Shown: positions 39,861 through 52,584 of the stretch, piece after piece
How the letters are laid out: the number at the start of each line of letters is the position of its first letter
Position numbering within the stretch: the stretch's first letter is position 1
NCBI RefSeq assembly: GCF_024509525.1
Contig: NZ_JAMWEM010000003.1
Span: forward strand, 62,001-126,000
Direction of reading: 5' to 3'
Origin: Streptococcus suis
GTDB taxonomy: Bacteria; Bacillota; Bacilli; Lactobacillales; Streptococcaceae
DNA length: 64,000 nt
Position numbers and translations under genes: made by a program
Notes under the pieces: model-generated
Told to the model about the DNA's origin: nothing
Seen by the model: only the letters and a program-made list of their open reading frames with translations
Databases searched by the model: none

Positions 39861-39882
39861 ATATATATATATATATATATAT
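39861..39882 (+). repeat. (AT)11 microsatellite in the SRR gene 2 promoter/leader
   Basis: Eleven consecutive AT units, 67 bases before the SRR2 start codon. Dinucleotide tracts of this length are prone to slipped-strand length change. Confidence 0.95.
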
Positions 39883-39948
39883 AACGGTGAATTTAGTTAT
39901 ATAAAAGTATGATTTGATGGAATTAAATAAGTTAAATTAGGAGTATTT

Positions 39949-42900
39949 ATGAATCGTAAACGATTTAATAAAAATTTTGATGAGGTTGGACGTAAGAGCC
40001 GTGTCAAGATGCACAAATCAGGTAAAAACTGGGTTCGGACAGTTATGTCTCAACTCAGCCTTTTGCGTGTCATTCGAGGGAAAGGGCAGGAAACAGTTTC
40101 AGTACCTCTTGTAGATAGTTCAGAGCGATTAGAAAGTCAACGTTACCAGTACCTGAAAGCTATGTTAGCTTCAGGAGCGGTAGCGACTGGAGCAGCTCTT
40201 CCGACAGCGATTTTGGCGGAGGAACAGACAATTGCAGTAGAGCAACAAGTTGAAAATGATACAGATACTGTTATTGACAAAGATGTTGTCATCGTTGAGA
40301 CTGTTACTACAGAAGTCGTCTCAGAAGCGGAAGTATCTACATCGCGTAATGATGCCTCGACCAGTGTAGCTAGTCAATCTAGCTCTGTCAGTCAAAGTGA
40401 ATCTGCCAGTCTGTCCTCGTCGACTAGTGCTTCAGAATCAGCTTCAATGAGCATGAGTGCTTCAGCCTCGACAAGTACAAGTACGTCAGCGTCCACTAGT
40501 GCATCTACATCAGAAAGTAAGTCTTCTGTAAGTTCACAATCTGAGAATCATTCGGATGACGCAATTGTCTCAAGTCGAGTTGCAGAAGCAAGTGGCTCTT
40601 CGATGACTGCAACTGAGTCTGGAACCAGCCTGATTGCTGTTGAAGATAATGGCAAGGTTTCTTTTGGTGTGCTGTCAGGAAATACAGAAGTTGGCCAAGG
40701 GCTAGCACTTTTGAACAACGTAACTCAGAAAACAGCAAGAGCAAGCTCAGAAGTGACAATGGGTCTGTTAGCAGCGAGTTTAACAAGTGATTCTTCCAGC
40801 CAGTCTGAGACGACTCAGCTTGCTCGGAGTGCAGAGCGAGTGGCGACCATCAACTATATCGTCAAGTACGAACGCGAAGACGGTTCTCTTGTTTCAGCGG
40901 ATGTGAAAACCGTCTCTGTCACTACGACTGATGACGTGGCACAAGCAACCGTAGATGTTCTAGCAGAATTGCCGTTTGGTTATGAATTGGCAGAGGGACA
41001 ACAGTCTACCGTTTCCCAAACAGTCACTGAAAACGAAGTGAACTTAGTGACGGTGAAAGTTGCTGAACGAACGGTTGAAAAACCTAAGTCAACACCTGAA
41101 GTAGAAGCAGCTAAGAAAGTTCTTGAGCAGGTAGTGTCGGAAGCGGAAGTCTTAGTTGCTATTGCAAGTGATTTAAATCCTGTAGCTTCAGATGTTGAAG
41201 AAGTGATTGCGACAATACAGGAGCAGATTAAAAATGCTCAATTGATGCTAGGGTCTGTTGATGCTTCTGTTTCGGAAGTTGAAGCACTTGTTGCGAATTT
41301 GCAAAGCAATAACGCTACCTTGGGTTCAATGTTGCAGGAACGTTCGGCAGATGGCGCGCTTACCTACTCATTAGCTGTATCTACAACACCAACATATGTT
41401 AGGGTTGTTGATGATGCGAGAAATGATGTATCCTCGACTAATAAAAATATCATAAATGCAGTTGAACACATTAAAAACACGAATGGTACGATTACGTGGA
41501 GAATCACGCTAAAACCGGCAACTACATCTGGGGAAGTCGGGATTCTTTTAGGTTTTTCAAACGGCACGGTGATTGATAGTGTCACTATGAATGGTAATGC
41601 TGTTAGTCCTTATGGTGGCTCAGCTATTACAGGTGCACCTAACGATCTTACAAAATATCTGTACGTATCGAGGAATGCCGCTACAGTAACGGTATTGGTT
41701 ACGATTAGACCACCAGCATCAGATACTATTACATATCATTTCCGAACAGCAACTAACAATGGCAGACTAACAGGTATTCCTAGCACTGAAACCGATGGAT
41801 GGGGTGGGAGAGTACCATCATGGGATTCCTCAAATGGTGTTCGAGACATCAAGGATCCTGTAACGGATGTTACTGCAAATAATGTGTATGTTTTCAAAGA
41901 TGAAAGCATCAAAGTGGCTGGGACTAACTTCAATCAGTTATCTGGTACTTCAGGAACTAGGGTTCAAGTTGGTACAGCAACAGATAGCCCTACAACCACC
42001 GCATCAGGAATAAAAGATGTTACTTTGATTGATGCGACAAGTGGTCTGGAAGATACCCGAGGACTTACAGTTGCAGTAGAGGGGAATACTACCTCAAAAA
42101 CAGTTTATATTAGTGGTACGGCCACAAATGCCAGAGGACAGTATCAAAATAAGATATATGCCAATGACAATCATGGAAATTTCGGTAGATCGTCAGACAA
42201 TATGTCTTTGAACATTTTAGAAGTTCCAAGCACTGTCGAAGTTCCATTCAATGGAACGCCGACGGATAACGACTTTACCCAAGCTGCCATTAATGCTGTT
42301 CAAGCAGGGAATGCAACCCAGAAATCACAAGCAGGTTTGACGGCTAAAGTCATGAACAAAACGGGGAATACGGCTACCGTTCGTATCAGAACAACAACTG
42401 GAACCTATAAAGATGTTACAGTCAGTCTGGTAGATAGAACTGCCCCAACTGTTCAGCTAACTAGCCAACAGATTTATGTCTTTAATGGTGAATCGGTCAA
42501 AATTCTAAATCCGTCCAATCCAACCGCTACGACCAATCCCGTTTCCACGAAGATTCAGTTAGCGACCGTAACAGATGCGACAGGAGTTGCGACAACAGCA
42601 AGTAGTAATGGTGATATTCAGAATTCGTCGGGTAACAGCAATAGTAGAGGAATGGCTGTTACTGTCGAGGGAAGTTCTACTACTTCAAAAACGGTTTATC
42701 TAAGTGGTACAGCAAGTGCTGGTGCAATGGGCTGGTATGGAAACTTCTTGAAGATTGCTGATACAGCCAATCCAGCTAATACAACAACCTATAACTCAAC
42801 AGATGCAAGATACCATTTGGTCATTCTTGGAACGACCGTAGCGACAATTGCTGATCGTGATATTCAGTCACCAACTTTCACGCGTGTTACAGAACAAAAC

Positions 42901-45900
42901 ATTTTGGATGCTGTTTCAGTTGACTTTGGGAATGCTAGTGATTACAACAATGCAAACAAAGCAAACATTCGTAAGGTATTGCTTTCTAATACAGATACAG
43001 GAACAGTAACAGCAGGTCAAAAGACAGCAGTTGTTCGTGTTTATACATCTACAAATACTTATAAAGATGTGACGGTTAACTTTACATATGTGGATAGAAC
43101 AGCACCATCTATAGATGTCACAGCCAACAATGCATTCGTTTTCAAGAATGAGTCTGTAAAAGTAGCGGATTCTAATTTCAATCAGCTATCAGGGACAGCT
43201 GGTACACGTCTACAGGTCGGTACTGCGACGGACCCGTCAGGTATTAATACTGCGACAATTGTCGATAGCAATGGAACAGAAGCGACCCGCGGTTTGACCG
43301 TTACGACAGATGGTACGACCACATCAAAATCAATTTATATAAGTGGTACTCCTACGGCAGATAAAAATCTGTACACAAGTAAGGTTAGAGCAACGGATAC
43401 GCAGAATAATGCAGGTACCTCACAAGAAGATTTGTCCTTGTACGTATTGGAAGTTGCGAGTGATGTTTCACTAGCAGGCCGTGAAGTGACAGGTGCACGT
43501 TATACAGACGCCGAGATTGCTCAGGCTGCTATCAACGCTGTTCAGGCAGGAAATGCAGACCAGAAAACAGCGGCAGGTTTGACAGCCAAGGTCATTGCCA
43601 ATCCAAACCATACCCAGGATCGCTGGAGACCTTACCATACGGTGACCGTTCGCGTAATGACAGCAAGCGGTACCTACAAAGATGTTCGTGTCAACTTCAA
43701 GTATGTAGATACGACTGCCCCAACCTTAACAACGAATGATTTATATGTCTTCAATGGGGTAGCCTTGACCACTCCAGTAGATGTCATCAACCAAAAATCA
43801 GATACTGGTACAGGAATTAACAATGCAAGTCTCCGAATCCAAGAAAGCGATACAGGCTTGACCATCAATGCCAATGAACAGGTTACTGGAACGTACACGA
43901 CAGGAGCAGCAGGTCTAAACACTCGACATGTTCAAGTATCAGACAACAGTACGGATACTAATGGTGGTCCGAATACAACAACGGCCAACTTGAGAATTCT
44001 TGTAGTCAATCCACAAGGCGCGAGCTTGAGCAAAGAATTTACAGGTGCTGTCAAGTACACAAATGATGAAATCAAGCAAGCTGTTCTAAATGCTATGAAG
44101 GCTTCTGGATTTGGGACTATGAGAGAAGCAGATAAAACAGCATCCGGATTGTTGAATTTATCAGCTTACACCGTTCTTGATGAACACGAGTTTACATCAG
44201 GAGAGAAGACCGTTCGGGTTCAGATGCGCAATGCTCAAGGGAATGTCGCTGTAGTAAATGTCACCATCAACTACACCAACGCAGCACCAGTTATTTCGAA
44301 CCAAACCAACCTTTCTGTTATCAAGCGTTCAGATGCTACACCAGTTACAGTTGACTTGTCACGTGGCGCAACGGTAACAGATACAGAGGATGATAGAAGC
44401 ACGACAGATGCATATGTAACAAGGGTTACCTATAAAGTCAAAGATGCAAACGGTGCTGTTCTAAAAACAATTCAAGCTCCAAAGGGTCAAGCTGCTTCTA
44501 TTGACGTGAGCGATCTTCCTGCAGCGACCTACACAGTTGATGTAGAAGCAACGGATAGTGCTGGAACGACAACGACAAGTAGCTTCCAATTGACAGTGAA
44601 GGACAACACCCCACCGGTGATTACAGCAGCTGATCGAACGGTAGACAAGGGTGCAGTTGCAACGTATGACCTAAGAACAGGAGTAACTGTACGTGATGTT
44701 GAGGATGAAGCAAACAACCTTACTCCATCAGTTACCAAAATCGTCCTAAAAGATGCGTCAACAAATACCGTCATTAGTACTATTACAAACACAAGTCAGA
44801 TGACGATAAATACGAGTACGCTTGACCCAACTAAAACTTACACTGTAGAAGTGACAGGCAGTGATGCTGAAGGCTTGACGGCAACGACTAGCTATACACT
44901 AAGTGTTACCGATAGTGCCCCGACCACGACAAGTATCAGTAACATGGCAATCTTTAAAGGAACAAGGATTGCGACAGTAGACGGTACAGATGCGGTCAAA
45001 CCAGTTGCAGCAACAGATGCGAATGGTTTTTCAAGTGTTCGTCTCTACAGAACGCAAGCAGATGGAACGAGTCGTGTAGAAGAAACGAATTCAGGTTTTA
45101 CAATCAACCAGTCAACCGGGGCATTTTCAGGAACTGCAAGTGAGACCTTTAATACCGTCGGTGTCTATTCAAGAAGTTTGATATTTACGGATTCCTTTGG
45201 AAATGCAACACAGCTTCAGAACTTCAAAGTCTGGGTGATGGATGCGACAGCTAACACGTCCTTGTTAAACCGTCTTTATAAAAATTACCCGTCTGAACAA
45301 GATGTGCTAAATGCCGTTACGGTATCAACGGGTGGAAGCACTATCGGCTACACGAAGACGTTGACAACGGCTATCCCAAAAACAGATGGGACTGCAACGG
45401 TTCGTGTCACGACAGACCAAGGGGTCTATAAGGATATCCCAGTCCGAATCACCTACAAAAGCAACCAAAGACCGTCTGTTACGACTGTTAACCAGACGTT
45501 GGACAAGGCTGATAAGGCAGCTACCATTGACTTGACAAGGGATGTTGAGGTCATCGACCCAGAAGATGGTTCGTCAAATGCAGGCAAGGCAAACTCGCCA
45601 TTTATCAGTCAGATTGAAATTACCGATTCAGAAGGCAATCTTCTCTCTACGCTGACGGATAAGGCGGGCATGCAGAACTTTAGCACGGCCAATCTAAATG
45701 TGGGCGAGACATACCGCGTAAGAGTAACAGGTAGTGATATCGAAGGGCTAACAAATACCCACGAATACGTTCTGAACGTTGTGGATACGACCCCAACCGT
45801 CACTGTTAACTCCGGGTATGAAAACGGTACAGGTGCGGTTTATTATGTGTTTAACAATACCGAGTTAAACAAAGCCCTTGAACCAGTAACGGTTCGTGAT

Positions 45901-48900
45901 GACAAAGGGGTTACCTCTATTACAGTGGATGCAATTGGCAGTGGTAGTACGCATATCCCGCCAACAGGCTTGACCTTTGACATTACTTCAGGAGCTACTG
46001 AAAGCACGGTTCGAGTCACAGGGAAACACAATGCTGGAACAGCAAATGGCGCAGGGATTGTTACACGTGAACTTCATGCCTATGATGCAGACGGACACGT
46101 TTCAGAAGCCTTCACACCATTTACACTTCAAATCTTAAATGTATCCGATGTGACCAAAGCAGTTCTTGAGAAACCTTCAGCAACAGAGATTGAAAACTGG
46201 GTAAAAGCTACAGCTGTCGGCAGTAGCAGTACAGTTTTGCAGGATGCTGGACTGACCTATGCTGTTGTGGGAACGATTCCAGACACCTCTGGTACTGTCA
46301 ACGTCAAGGTAACGACTAGACAAGGGATTGAAAAAACAGTTACTGTAACCCTGAATTACCTGACGACTTCTGTTGGTGCCATCACAGTTGATTCAGTAAC
46401 ACCAATTACCGAACAGATGGTGAAAGACCAAGTCACGGTAAGTAACGGAACCGCTACAACAGCAGTTGCCAAAGATGCGCAAGGCAATCCAATCTTAACG
46501 GTGACAAGCACGGATCCGACGACCAACACAAAGCGCGGAACGATTCGCGTGACGGTAACAACTACCGATGGATTTAGCAAAGACGTCGAGGTTCCAGTTA
46601 CTGTAACAAATACGGCACCGACGATTGCAACGCAAGATGCTACGATTACGCGACAACCATCTGGAACATCAACAAGAATTGACTTGAAAGATTACATCAC
46701 CATTACGGACTCAGAAGATGATAAGAGTGCAACGGATACTTACACAACGGCTATCCAAGTCGTGATTACAAATCCTGCTACAGGATATTCACAGACGATT
46801 AAGGCGAAAAATGGTGATTCTTTACCTGTTGATTTGACAAATCTCCCAGCGGGAACTTATACTGTTTCAGTCACAGCTACCGATTCGACTGGAGCGGTAA
46901 AAACAGCCACCAGCTCTATCACATTGCAGGAAAATACAGCACCGAATGTAACCGTTTCTGATCAGACTATTGATCGTGGTGGAAAAACAACGATTGACAT
47001 CTCTACTGGTGTTACAGTTACAGATACAGAAGATGACAGAGATCCAAATGATAGTCTTACAACCACTGTTACTTATACGGTAAAAGATTCAAAAGGTAGT
47101 ATTGTTTATCAAGGAAGCCAGCCGAATGTCCCAGTAGAGACATTAGTAGCAGGAATCTATACGGTAACTGTAGCAGCGACAGATGCCCACGGTGCTAAGA
47201 CTGAGAAAACGTATACCTTAAAGGTTACTGACAGGAATTCTGAGTCTGCCTCAGTATCAGCCAGCGAGTCAGCCAGCACCTCAGCGTCAACTAGCGCAAG
47301 CACGTCAGCCTCAACCAGCGCAAGCACGTCAGCTTCAACTAGCGCAAGCACGTCAGCGTCAACCAGCGCGAGCACGTCAGCTTCAACAAGCGCAAGTACA
47401 TCCGCTTCAACATCGGCAAGTACTTCTGCCTCAATGAGTGCAAGCACGTCTGCCTCAACGTCAGCAAGTACGTCTGCATCGACAAGTGCAAGTACCTCCG
47501 CGTCAACGTCAGCAAGTACGTCCGCTTCAACAAGCGCAAGTACGTCTGCTTCAACGTCAGCAAGTACAAGTGCCTCAACAAGCGCAAGCACAAGTGCTTC
47601 AACCAGCGCAAGTACATCCGCTTCAACGTCAGCGTCAACCAGCGCGAGCACGTCAGCTTCAACAAGCGCAAGTACATCCGCTTCAACATCGGCAAGTACT
47701 TCTGCCTCAATGAGTGCAAGCACGTCTGCCTCAACGTCAGCAAGTACGTCTGCATCGACAAGTGCAAGTACCTCCGCGTCAACGTCAGCAAGTACGTCCG
47801 CTTCAACAAGCGCAAGTACGTCTGCTTCAACGTCAGCAAGTACAAGTGCCTCAACAAGCGCAAGCACAAGTGCTTCAACCAGCGCAAGTACATCCGCTTC
47901 AACGTCAGCGTCAACCAGCGCAAGTACAAGTGCTTCAACGTCAGCAAGTACGTCCGCATCAACATCGGCAAGTACAAGTGCTTCAACTAGCGCAAGTACG
48001 TCGGCCTCGACAAGTGCAAGCACATCAGCTTCAACGTCAGCAAGTACGTCTGCTTCAATGAGTGCAAGTACGTCTGCCTCGACAAGTGCAAGTACGTCTG
48101 CATCAACAAGTGCAAGCACGTCCGCCTCGACAAGTGCCTCTACATCGGCAAGCACATCAGCGTCTGAATCAGCCTCGACATCAGCGTCTGAATCAGCATC
48201 GACATCAGCGTCTGAATCCGCTTCAACATCAGCGTCTGAGTCAGCCTCAACATCAGCGTCTGAATCAGCAAGCACATCAGCGTCTGAGTCAGCAAGCACA
48301 TCAGCATCTGAATCCGCTTCAACATCAGCGTCTGAGTCAGCAAGCACATCAGCATCTGAATCCGCTTCAACGTCAGCGTCTGAGTCAGCCTCAACATCAG
48401 CGTCTGAGTCAGCCTCAACATCAGCGTCTGAGTCAGCCTCAACATCAGCGTCTGAATCAGCATCGACATCAGCGTCTGAATCAGCAAGCACATCAGCATC
48501 TGAATCCGCTTCAACATCAGCGTCTGAGTCAGCCTCAACATCAGCGTCTGAGTCAGCCTCAACATCAGCGTCTGAATCAGCAAGCACATCAGCATCTGAA
48601 TCAGCCTCGACATCAGCGTCTGAATCAGCAAGCACATCAGCATCTGAGTCAGCATCGACGTCAGCGTCTGAGTCAGCCTCGACATCAGCGTCTGAATCCG
48701 CTTCAACATCAGCGTCTGAGTCAGCCTCAACATCAGCGTCTGAATCAGCCTCAACGTCAGCGTCTGAATCAGCATCGACATCAGCGTCTGAATCCGCTTC
48801 AACATCAGCGTCTGAGTCAGCCTCGACATCAGCGTCTGAGTCAGCAAGCACATCAGCGTCTGAGTCCGCATCAACATCAGCGTCTGAATCAGCAAGCACG

Positions 48901-51315
48901 TCAGCGTCTGAATCAGCAAGCACATCAGCATCTGAATCAGCAAGCACATCAGCGTCTGAGTCAGCCTCGACATCAGCGTCTGAATCCGCTTCAACATCAG
49001 CGTCTGAGTCAGCAAGCACATCAGCATCTGAATCCGCATCAACATCGGCAAGCACGTCCGCATCGACAAGCGCAAGCACAAGTGCTTCAACGTCAGCAAG
49101 CACATCAGCGTCTGAATCCGCTTCAACATCAGCGTCTGAGTCAGCCTCGACATCAGCGTCTGAGTCAGCCTCAACATCAGCGTCTGAATCAGCAAGCACA
49201 TCAGCGTCTGAATCAGCAAGCACATCAGCATCTGAGTCAGCCTCGACATCAGCGTCTGAGTCAGCCTCAACATCAGCGTCTGAATCAGCAAGCACATCAG
49301 CGTCTGAATCAGCAAGCACATCAGCGTCTGAATCAGCAAGCACATCAGCGTCTGAATCAGCATCGACGTCAGCGTCTGAATCAGCCTCGACATCAGCGTC
49401 TGAGTCAGCCTCGACATCAGCGTCTGAGTCAGCCTCAACATCAGCGTCTGAGTCAGCCTCAACATCAGCGTCTGAGTCAGCCTCGACATCAGCGTCTGAA
49501 TCAGCAAGCACATCAGCGTCTGAATCAGCAAGCACATCAGCGTCTGAGTCAGCCTCAACATCAGCGTCTGAATCAGCAAGCACATCAGCGTCTGAATCAG
49601 CATCTGAATCAGCATCAACATCAGCATCTGAGTCAGCAAGCACATCAGCGTCTGAATCAGCCTCAACATCAGCGTCTGAATCCGCTTCAACATCAGCGTC
49701 TGAGTCAGCAAGCACATCAGCCTCTGAATCCGCTTCAACATCAGCGTCTGAGTCAGCAAGCACATCAGCCTCTGAATCCGCTTCAACATCAGCGTCTGAG
49801 TCAGCCTCAACATCAGCGTCTGAGTCAGCCTCGACATCAGCGTCTGAGTCAGCAAGCACATCAGCCTCTGAATCCGCTTCAACGTCAGCCTCTGAATCCG
49901 CTTCAACATCAGCGTCTGAATCAGCAAGCACATCAGCCTCTGAATCCGCTTCAACGTCAGCGTCTGAATCCGCCTCGACGTCAGCGTCTGAATCAGCAAG
50001 CACATCAGCGTCTGAGTCCGCCTCGACATCAGCGTCTGAATCCGCTTCAACATCAGCGTCTGAGTCAGCCTCAACATCAGCATCTGAATCCGCATCAACA
50101 TCGGCAAGCACGTCCGCATCGACAAGCGCAAGCACAAGTGCTTTAACGTCAGCAAGCACATCAGCGTCTGAATCAGCAAGCACATCAGCATCTGAGTCAG
50201 CCTCGACATCAGCGTCTGAGTCAGCCTCGACATCAGCGTCTGAATCCGCTTCAACATCAGCGTCTGAGTCAGCCTCGACATCAGCGTCTGAATCAGCAAG
50301 CACATCAGCATCTGAGTCAGCATCGACGTCAGCGTCTGAATCAGCCTCAACATCAGCGTCTGAGTCAGCAAGCACATCAGCCTCTGAATCCGCTTCAACA
50401 TCAGCGTCTGAATCAGCCTCGACATCAGCCTCTGAATCAGCAAGCACATCAGCCTCTGAATCCGCTTCAACGTCAGCGTCTGAATCAGCATCGACGTCAG
50501 CGTCTGAATCAGCAAGCACATCAGCGTCTGAATCAGCCTCAACATCAGCGTCTGAATCAGCAAGCACATCAGCATCTGAATCCGCTTCAACGTCAGCGTC
50601 TGAATCAGCCTCGACATCAGCGTCTGAATCAGCCTCAACATCAGCGTCTGAGTCAGCAAGCACATCAGCATCTGAATCAGCAAGCACATCGGCGTCAACA
50701 TCGGCAAGCACAAGTGCTTCAACTAGCGCAAGTACAAGTGCTTCAACCAGCGCAAGCACAAGTGCTTCAACGTCAGCAAGCACGTCTGCATCAACAAGTG
50801 CGTCGACATCGGCAAGTACATCCGCTTCAACTAGCGCAAGCACAAGTGCTTCAACATCGGCAAGCACGTCAGCTTCAACGTCAGCAAGTACGTCCGCCTC
50901 AACGTCAGCCAGCACGTCTGCATCGACAAGTGCAAGTACATCCGCTTCAACAAGCGCAAGTTCGAGCATAATTACCTCAAATGCTGGTGGTACGTCCCAC
51001 TCATTACCATCTATTGATATAAAATCAGTGTCAGAATCCATTAGTACTTCTGCCTCAGTAAGTGCGTCAGAATCCGCAAGCACAAGTGCCTCAACCAGCG
51101 CAAGCACATCCACCTCAACGTCGGCAAGTACCTCAGCTTCGGCAATGACTTCTGAAGTTGCAAAACCAGTGAATCGGAAGGCAACTAAGCTACCTAATAC
51201 AGGTGAGGCCCAGTCCTCAGTATCAGGATTGTTGAGTGCCACAATGTTAGGAGGAGCCTTTGCACTTATGGCTAAACGTCGTCGTAAGGAGCGAGAGGAC
51301 GATGATATTTCATAA
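39949..51315 (+). CDS. Giant serine-rich repeat (SRR) surface glycoprotein 2, LPNTG-anchored
   Basis: A 3788-residue protein. The signal peptide (KMHKSGKNW at 20-28) and first ~90 residues are nearly identical to SRR protein 1. Then: short Ser-rich tract (~135-205), MucBP-like domain (~299-375), a large non-repetitive region (~460-2430) made of beta-sandwich/Ig-like or cadherin-like modules, including two related copies opening [17 protein letters not shown] (~640) and [17 protein letters not shown] (~1060), and repeated DRTAP/NTAP..I linker motifs; then SASTSAST and SASESAST arrays (~2430-3670). LPNTG at 3748-3752, helix, and [11 protein letters not shown] form the sorting signal. Start ATG follows TTAGGAG. 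It should be a substrate of the SecA2/SecY2 and Gtf proteins upstream. The ligand is unknown. Confidence 0.95.
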   Translation: MNRKRFNKNFDEVGRKSRVKMHKSGKNWVRTVMSQLSLLRVIRGKGQETVSVPLVDSSERLESQRYQYLKAMLASGAVATGAALPTAILAEEQTIAVEQQVENDTDTVIDKDVVIVETVTTEVVSEAEVSTSRNDASTSVASQSSSVSQSESASLSSSTSASESASMSMSASASTSTSTSASTSASTSESKSSVSSQSENHSDDAIVSSRVAEASGSSMTATESGTSLIAVEDNGKVSFGVLSGNTEVGQGLALLNNVTQKTARASSEVTMGLLAASLTSDSSSQSETTQLARSAERVATINYIVKYEREDGSLVSADVKTVSVTTTDDVAQATVDVLAELPFGYELAEGQQSTVSQTVTENEVNLVTVKVAERTVEKPKSTPEVEAAKKVLEQVVSEAEVLVAIASDLNPVASDVEEVIATIQEQIKNAQLMLGSVDASVSEVEALVANLQSNNATLGSMLQERSADGALTYSLAVSTTPTYVRVVDDARNDVSSTNKNIINAVEHIKNTNGTITWRITLKPATTSGEVGILLGFSNGTVIDSVTMNGNAVSPYGGSAITGAPNDLTKYLYVSRNAATVTVLVTIRPPASDTITYHFRTATNNGRLTGIPSTETDGWGGRVPSWDSSNGVRDIKDPVTDVTANNVYVFKDESIKVAGTNFNQLSGTSGTRVQVGTATDSPTTTASGIKDVTLIDATSGLEDTRGLTVAVEGNTTSKTVYISGTATNARGQYQNKIYANDNHGNFGRSSDNMSLNILEVPSTVEVPFNGTPTDNDFTQAAINAVQAGNATQKSQAGLTAKVMNKTGNTATVRIRTTTGTYKDVTVSLVDRTAPTVQLTSQQIYVFNGESVKILNPSNPTATTNPVSTKIQLATVTDATGVATTASSNGDIQNSSGNSNSRGMAVTVEGSSTTSKTVYLSGTASAGAMGWYGNFLKIADTANPANTTTYNSTDARYHLVILGTTVATIADRDIQSPTFTRVTEQNILDAVSVDFGNASDYNNANKANIRKVLLSNTDTGTVTAGQKTAVVRVYTSTNTYKDVTVNFTYVDRTAPSIDVTANNAFVFKNESVKVADSNFNQLSGTAGTRLQVGTATDPSGINTATIVDSNGTEATRGLTVTTDGTTTSKSIYISGTPTADKNLYTSKVRATDTQNNAGTSQEDLSLYVLEVASDVSLAGREVTGARYTDAEIAQAAINAVQAGNADQKTAAGLTAKVIANPNHTQDRWRPYHTVTVRVMTASGTYKDVRVNFKYVDTTAPTLTTNDLYVFNGVALTTPVDVINQKSDTGTGINNASLRIQESDTGLTINANEQVTGTYTTGAAGLNTRHVQVSDNSTDTNGGPNTTTANLRILVVNPQGASLSKEFTGAVKYTNDEIKQAVLNAMKASGFGTMREADKTASGLLNLSAYTVLDEHEFTSGEKTVRVQMRNAQGNVAVVNVTINYTNAAPVISNQTNLSVIKRSDATPVTVDLSRGATVTDTEDDRSTTDAYVTRVTYKVKDANGAVLKTIQAPKGQAASIDVSDLPAATYTVDVEATDSAGTTTTSSFQLTVKDNTPPVITAADRTVDKGAVATYDLRTGVTVRDVEDEANNLTPSVTKIVLKDASTNTVISTITNTSQMTINTSTLDPTKTYTVEVTGSDAEGLTATTSYTLSVTDSAPTTTSISNMAIFKGTRIATVDGTDAVKPVAATDANGFSSVRLYRTQADGTSRVEETNSGFTINQSTGAFSGTASETFNTVGVYSRSLIFTDSFGNATQLQNFKVWVMDATANTSLLNRLYKNYPSEQDVLNAVTVSTGGSTIGYTKTLTTAIPKTDGTATVRVTTDQGVYKDIPVRITYKSNQRPSVTTVNQTLDKADKAATIDLTRDVEVIDPEDGSSNAGKANSPFISQIEITDSEGNLLSTLTDKAGMQNFSTANLNVGETYRVRVTGSDIEGLTNTHEYVLNVVDTTPTVTVNSGYENGTGAVYYVFNNTELNKALEPVTVRDDKGVTSITVDAIGSGSTHIPPTGLTFDITSGATESTVRVTGKHNAGTANGAGIVTRELHAYDADGHVSEAFTPFTLQILNVSDVTKAVLEKPSATEIENWVKATAVGSSSTVLQDAGLTYAVVGTIPDTSGTVNVKVTTRQGIEKTVTVTLNYLTTSVGAITVDSVTPITEQMVKDQVTVSNGTATTAVAKDAQGNPILTVTSTDPTTNTKRGTIRVTVTTTDGFSKDVEVPVTVTNTAPTIATQDATITRQPSGTSTRIDLKDYITITDSEDDKSATDTYTTAIQVVITNPATGYSQTIKAKNGDSLPVDLTNLPAGTYTVSVTATDSTGAVKTATSSITLQENTAPNVTVSDQTIDRGGKTTIDISTGVTVTDTEDDRDPNDSLTTTVTYTVKDSKGSIVYQGSQPNVPVETLVAGIYTVTVAATDAHGAKTEKTYTLKVTDRNSESASVSASESASTSASTSASTSASTSASTSASTSASTSASTSASTSASTSASTSASTSASTSASMSASTSASTSASTSASTSASTSASTSASTSASTSASTSASTSASTSASTSASTSASTSASTSASTSASTSASTSASTSASTSASTSASTSASMSASTSASTSASTSASTSASTSASTSASTSASTSASTSASTSASTSASTSASTSASTSASTSASTSASTSASTSASTSASTSASTSASTSASTSASTSASTSASTSASTSASTSASMSASTSASTSASTSASTSASTSASTSASTSASTSASESASTSASESASTSASESASTSASESASTSASESASTSASESASTSASESASTSASESASTSASESASTSASESASTSASESASTSASESASTSASESASTSASESASTSASESASTSASESASTSASESASTSASESASTSASESASTSASESASTSASESASTSASESASTSASESASTSASESASTSASESASTSASESASTSASESASTSASESASTSASESASTSASESASTSASESASTSASESASTSASESASTSASESASTSASESASTSASESASTSASESASTSASTSASTSASTSASTSASTSASESASTSASESASTSASESASTSASESASTSASESASTSASESASTSASESASTSASESASTSASESASTSASESASTSASESASTSASESASTSASESASTSASESASTSASESASTSASESASTSASESASTSASESASTSASESASTSASESASTSASESASESASTSASESASTSASESASTSASESASTSASESASTSASESASTSASESASTSASESASTSASESASTSASESASTSASESASTSASESASTSASESASTSASESASTSASESASTSASESASTSASESASTSASESASTSASESASTSASESASTSASESASTSASTSASTSASTSALTSASTSASESASTSASESASTSASESASTSASESASTSASESASTSASESASTSASESASTSASESASTSASESASTSASESASTSASESASTSASESASTSASESASTSASESASTSASESASTSASESASTSASESASTSASESASTSASESASTSASESASTSASESASTSASESASTSASTSASTSASTSASTSASTSASTSASTSASTSASTSASTSASTSASTSASTSASTSASTSASTSASTSASTSASTSASTSASTSASTSASSSIITSNAGGTSHSLPSIDIKSVSESISTSASVSASESASTSASTSASTSTSTSASTSASAMTSEVAKPVNRKATKLPNTGEAQSSVSGLLSATMLGGAFALMAKRRRKEREDDDIS
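47239..50960 (+). repeat. SASTSAST / SASESAST tandem array of SRR gene 2
   Basis: Three block types: SASTSAST units at the 5' part (to ~48150) and 3' end (from ~50690), and 24-base SASESAST units between, interrupted near 49035-49100, 50095-50155 by short SAST blocks. The SASESAST units use the same codon variants as in SRR gene 1. Confidence 0.95.
47354..47905 (+). repeat. Exact 276-bp direct duplication inside the SRR2 array
   Basis: 47354-47629 and 47630-47905 appear base-identical, beginning CAGCGTCAACCAGCGCGAGC; a third partial copy starts at 47906. The unit is 92 codons, so the frame is kept. Confidence 0.9.
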
Positions 51316-51420
51316 TGGTATTCAGTTTGTAGATAGAACTGAGAGAGTTAACAGAATTCTGTATTGCAGTAGAAAAGCGAACTCTTCGTTAAACTAAACT
51401 AATTGGGACGTATCAAAAAT

Positions 51421-51476
51421 AGCTCTATAATTCGGAAGTGGTTAGAACCATCCTCGAATTTATAGAGCTTTTTATA
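51421..51476 (+). terminator. Intrinsic terminator of SRR gene 2
   Basis: AGCTCTATAATTCGG pairs with the segment ending TCGAATTTATAGAGCT, with GGTTAGAACC in the loop, followed by TTTTTA. Confidence 0.8.
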
Positions 51477-51561
51477 GTGAGGAAAAGTAACCGCCAAAAA
51501 TAAATGATTCAAAAAGTCGTGATTTCTATTGAAATCATGGCTTTTCTTTGTGTATAATGAT

Positions 51562-51741
51562 ACTCATTTAAAATCAAAAATAGCCACCTACCACTCAAAG
51601 TGGATATGGAGCGTTTTGATTTTGTTATTTTTTGAGAAGAAAACAGCTACTTGAAATCCACAATCCTCAACTCAAACTTATAAATTAAGGTTTCACATGT
51701 TATAAGTAGCTTAGACTTGCTATTTTTGATTTTTATTGAGT
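51562..51741. mobile_element. 180-bp foldback element
   Basis: A 23-base inverted repeat, ACTCATTTAAAATCAAAAAT.. (51562-51584) and ..ATTTTTGATTTTTATTGAGT (51719-51741), three mismatches. A second internal pair CAGCTACTT / AAGTAGCTT strengthens the fold. It lies between the IS66 left end and tnpC and has no coding capacity. Confidence 0.55.
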
Positions 51742-51767
51742 ATGAGATAAAAAGAAGGAGATTGGTT

Positions 51768-52417
51768 ATGTCATCACTAGAAAAAATTATTGAAATATAG
51801 TCAAAAAACGATAGAGATGATGGCTAATGAACTCACTCTTCTTCGCGAACAGGTCGATTATCTGAAACAAAAACTCTACGGAAAATCATCAGAGAAGGTT
51901 GTATATCAACTCGGTCAGCTGAACTTGTTTGGGGAGGAAAGCCTCCCTGAAGAAGAAGCTGACTTACCCAGTTGAAACAGAAACGATTACTTATAAACGC
52001 AAGAAAACTAAAGGAGTTCGTCAGGGTTAAGGCTCTCGCTTAGTGTCCCTTTTCAGAGTTCGTGTCAACATCTCAGCGCAGTGGTTGATTGGCTTTAACA
52101 GTCTGGGAGACCTTTTAAAGTGGGAGATATAAGCTGATGGTAGTCAGCTCACATAAATTGATGTCTGGGGATAGACTGTTTCAGCCTGAGCCTAGAAATG
52201 AAAAAGCGAAGGTGGTTGTTCTCCCAAAGTTTTGAAGGAGCCAAGTCAACAGCTGTTATTCTGAGTCTTTTAGAAACTGCTAAGCGACACGGACTTGATG
52301 CAGAGAAATATATGACCTATCTTAGAACACTTACCTAACGAGGAGACGCTCGCAAAAAAGGAGGTTTTAGAAGCCTATTTGCCATGGGATAAAAATATTA
52401 AGAGAGCATATAAATAG
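51768..52417 (+). pseudogene. IS66 transposase (TnpC) remnant
   Basis: Start MSSLEKIIEI then TAG; another frame gives MMANELTLLREQVDYLKQKL and YGKSSEKVVYQLGQLNLFGE, the N-terminal leucine-zipper region of IS66 TnpC. The catalytic centre is gone; the C-terminus is seen as GAKSTAVILSLLETAKRHGL DAEKYMTYL, then after a frameshift LPNEETLAKKEVLEAYLPWD and a stop at 52417. Multiple lesions, so inactive. Confidence 0.85.
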
Positions 52418-52491
52418 AAAAGGGTTCCAGATTCGACAGGACTTTGGAGCCTTTTTCAATATACTTTGTTATTGGGCGGTTACAAATGAAG

Positions 52492-52584
52492 CAGGACATA
52501 TCTAAGTTTATCAATTTGAAAACTTTAAAGTTATTTTAGGATTAGGTTATTGACACTATAACTTAAAGTTGTCTTTTTCCTAAT
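52492..52584. repeat. Diverged ~92-bp repeat (partner at 17264-17355)
   Basis: CAGGACATATCTAAG .. CTTTTTCCTAAT, colinear with the copy at 17264. It directly follows the IS66 right end. From 52585 to 52829 no gene is supported. Confidence 0.5.

Larger units (their letters stand above)
51487..52483 (+). mobile_element. Second IS66-family remnant
   Basis: Right end TTGTTATTGGGCGGTTAC (to 52483) is the same as in the copy at 15014-15558; the left end shows only GTAACCGCC (51487-51495). It contains a decayed tnpC and, nested at its 5' side, a foldback element. No matching target duplication is seen. Confidence 0.7.

Noticed and set aside
47157..51242. A 1361-codon antisense frame and other long frames over the SRR2 array
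   Set aside because: Same repeat artefact as in SRR1.
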